Assembly (NCBI GenBank): GCA_030425485.1
Contig: JAUIAM010000010.1
Span: 1-64,000, forward strand
Length of the DNA: 64,000 nt
Source of the DNA: Verrucomicrobiia bacterium
GTDB lineage: Bacteria; Verrucomicrobiota; Verrucomicrobiia; Opitutales; Cerasicoccaceae
Direction of reading: 5' to 3'
Part shown: one piece after another, positions 62,893 through 64,000 of the stretch
Numbering within the stretch: the stretch's first letter is position 1
Layout of the letters: every line of letters starts with the position of its first letter
Notes under the pieces: generated by a model
Told to the model about the DNA's origin: nothing
The model's input: the letters and a program-made list of their open reading frames with translations, nothing else
Database searches by the model: none
Made by a program: the position numbers and the translations under genes

Positions 62893-63351
62893 CTAAGTGT
62901 AGACACTGACCTGCACGGCGAGGCAGCCGGAGTAGTCCCAGATGGTGTCCTGAAAGTGCTTTTTCCAGGCTTCGAGCGCGGCGGCGTTGTCGTCGCCTTC
63001 TCGTTGGATGACGCGCCAGCCGAAGGTCGTGATGTCGTGCCACTGGCCATCGGGCGTGATAAAGCCGGAGGCGGCGTAATCCTCGGGTAGGGCATAGACC
63101 ATCGCCGTGTGGGGTAGAAAAGCGCCCGTGACACCGGCGCGGTAAAACTGCCGGACCGTGTCCTTGTCGTTCAAAGCCAGGTCCCGGTGAGGGTAACTCC
63201 ACGAGCTCCAGCCGGGGGGAAGGGGAGCATCCTTCCGCGCGGTCTCGGCGATGAGCTCCTCGGTATGCTCGAAAGGAGCCAACGCGGCTTCGATGCGGCT
63301 TTCGAAGTTTGCCGTATCGTCTTCCAGTAAGATAAGAATGAGCCCGCGCAT
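62893..63351 (-). CDS. Hypothetical protein
   Basis: 152 residues, soluble, acidic-aromatic, with no signal peptide. It has many Trp, Tyr and His, e.g. PPGWSSWSYPHRDLALND and GQWHDITTFGWRVIQREG. I do not recognise a family. A phage-type or small enzymatic role is possible but nothing supports one. The 122-bp gap upstream to the terminator at 63420 should hold its promoter. Confidence 0.5.
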   Translation of the reverse strand: MRGLILILLEDDTANFESRIEAALAPFEHTEELIAETARKDAPLPPGWSSWSYPHRDLALNDKDTVRQFYRAGVTGAFLPHTAMVYALPEDYAASGFITPDGQWHDITTFGWRVIQREGDDNAAALEAWKKHFQDTIWDYSGCLAVQVSVYT

Positions 63352-63419
63352 GACTTAAGCTTTTTCGATTTCGTAGCGGTTGTTACTGTCGAGGGTGTGC
63401 CCTGCTGATCTTGTTTAGC

Positions 63420-63447
63420 AATAAAAAAGCCCCGCGAGGCGGGGCTT
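63420..63447 (-). terminator. Intrinsic terminator of the PEP-CTERM gene
   Basis: AAGCCCCGC (63427-63435) pairs with GCGGGGCTT (63439-63447) around a 3-base loop. On the minus strand it is followed by a T run (complement of the A run at 63423-63428). It lies 26 bp after the stop codon at 63474. Confidence 0.85.
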
Positions 63448-63473
63448 GAGGTAAAAGGAATGCTCTCAGCTTC

Positions 63474-64000
63474 TTAGCTGCGTCTGCGTCGCAGCAGTAC
63501 GATGCTCAGAAGACCGCAGCCAGCAAGGAGGGCGTAGGCGGAGGGTTCTGGTACCGCGCTGGGTGTCAGCGTAAAGGTATTTGCGCCCAGGGAGTATTTC
63601 GCGCCGTCTATGGGATTATTGGTATCGAAGTAGCTAAATTCTTGCTCGTAATCAGTATTGACCGAGAAACTGTGGGTAAACGGGTCTTGATTGATTAGCG
63701 AGACGCGGGTGATCGTTTGACTAACAGGGTCCCAGGTGATCTCGCCATCACTGGCAGCCGTCTCGCTGCTCATGATAGATGAGGTCAGGGGGTTAGGAAC
63801 GGCCCCATTGATCAAAAGCGACGTCACTGCAATAAAGTCGAAGTTAATCGGATCGGTTCCGGTCGTCAGGTCGGAGAGCGTTCCTTCCGTGGTGAACACA
63901 GCCACGACCGTTGCACTGGGGATGTTTATGTTATCGACCAGAGGTAGGCCGTCATTGCTGCTATTGAAAGTAGATACTGTGCTGAAGTTCCAGTTGAGTA
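63474..64000 (-). CDS. PEP-CTERM sorting-signal protein (5' part beyond window)
   Basis: The reading frame runs without a stop to the window edge, so the gene is incomplete; 175 residues are visible. The C-terminus is VPEPSAYALLAGCGLLSIVL followed by RRRRS: the Pro-Glu-Pro motif, hydrophobic helix and basic end of exosortase substrates. The rest is Thr/Ser/Asn/Asp-rich beta sequence, likely exposed on the cell surface. The initiating codon and signal peptide are outside the window. A GTG at 63905 lies in frame but is not needed as a start. Confidence 0.88.
   Translation of the reverse strand, partial: LNWNFSTVSTFNSSNDGLPLVDNINIPSATVVAVFTTEGTLSDLTTGTDPINFDFIAVTSLLINGAVPNPLTSSIMSSETAASDGEITWDPVSQTITRVSLINQDPFTHSFSVNTDYEQEFSYFDTNNPIDGAKYSLGANTFTLTPSAVPEPSAYALLAGCGLLSIVLLRRRRS

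Overview
The window looks like a chromosomal segment of a Gram-negative, G+C-rich member of the PVC group, most likely an opitutal verrucomicrobium. This is inferred from the mix of a PEP-CTERM secreted protein with an Arg-rich tail, a battery of type II/IV pseudopilins, lipid A synthesis (LpxK), several lipobox lipoproteins, a long-insert PstC, and zinc-free (C-minus) L31/L36 ribosomal proteins. It is almost entirely core and housekeeping sequence. I see no rRNA, tRNA, tmRNA, CRISPR array, prophage or transposase gene. Mobile-type sequence is limited to short inverted and dispersed repeats.

Layout. 1-149: a short element bounded by perfect 12-bp inverted repeats. 154-5501 (mostly minus strand): rsmI, a small lipoprotein, a coiled-coil membrane protein, pgi, two small unknown genes (one resembling a lone histidine-kinase dimerisation domain) and rho. 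5786-9264: five consecutive pseudopilin genes (G-, G-, H-, I- and J-like). 9320-10848: menA and a secreted thioredoxin-fold protein without the redox cysteine pair. 10869-15278: pstB-pstA-pstC-pstS phosphate uptake operon (minus). 15400-18015: cell-wall amidase, SMUG1-type uracil-DNA glycosylase, rpmJ-rpmE2. 18050-18410: a terminator and then a repeat island. 18414-22128: a small helical protein, comEC, a secreted protein, thiD. 22320-26594: an AT-rich secreted protein, an SDR dehydrogenase, an ECF sigma factor with a convergent candidate anti-sigma factor, prmC, and a STAS-domain protein, with REP-like hairpins in two of the gaps.

26811-30327: tyrA-aroA-cmk-plsC operon (minus). 30528-33459: a TPR-like/degenerate FGE-domain membrane protein, a 42-residue membrane peptide and a PIN-TRAM membrane protein. 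33599-38624: a major type IV pilin with strong expression signals, two large GT-C/GT39-like membrane glycosyltransferases directly downstream, and a convergent polyprenyl-phosphate-type GT2. I read this as a candidate pilin or surface glycosylation locus. 38788-40801: TVP38-family membrane protein overlapping xseA. 40852-43031: Gfo/Idh/MocA dehydrogenase with a sugar-phosphate isomerase/epimerase (minus). 43204-49383: lipoprotein, TPR protein, and a tight three-gene set (acyltransferase-acyl-ACP ligase fusion, YiiX-like papain-fold protein, alpha/beta hydrolase) that suggests lipid remodelling. 49460-55883: thioredoxin-fold protein, lpxK, an adenylate kinase with a long C-terminal extension, M29 aminopeptidase, adenosine deaminase, rluD-like synthase. 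55893-64000: lipoprotein, CDF metal exporter, secreted cyclophilin, DUF3817 protein, TPR protein, a TGS-less threonyl-tRNA synthetase, a TRIC/UPF0126 channel, an unknown gene, and a PEP-CTERM protein cut by the window end.

The best leads for something undescribed are the pilin/glycosyltransferase locus, the five-gene pseudopilin cassette with mixed Gly/Ala cleavage sites and no secretion machinery nearby, the extended adenylate kinase, and the acyltransferase-ligase/YiiX/hydrolase set. No clear defence or other new system stands out. All functional calls rest on reading the protein sequences; no database search was run.
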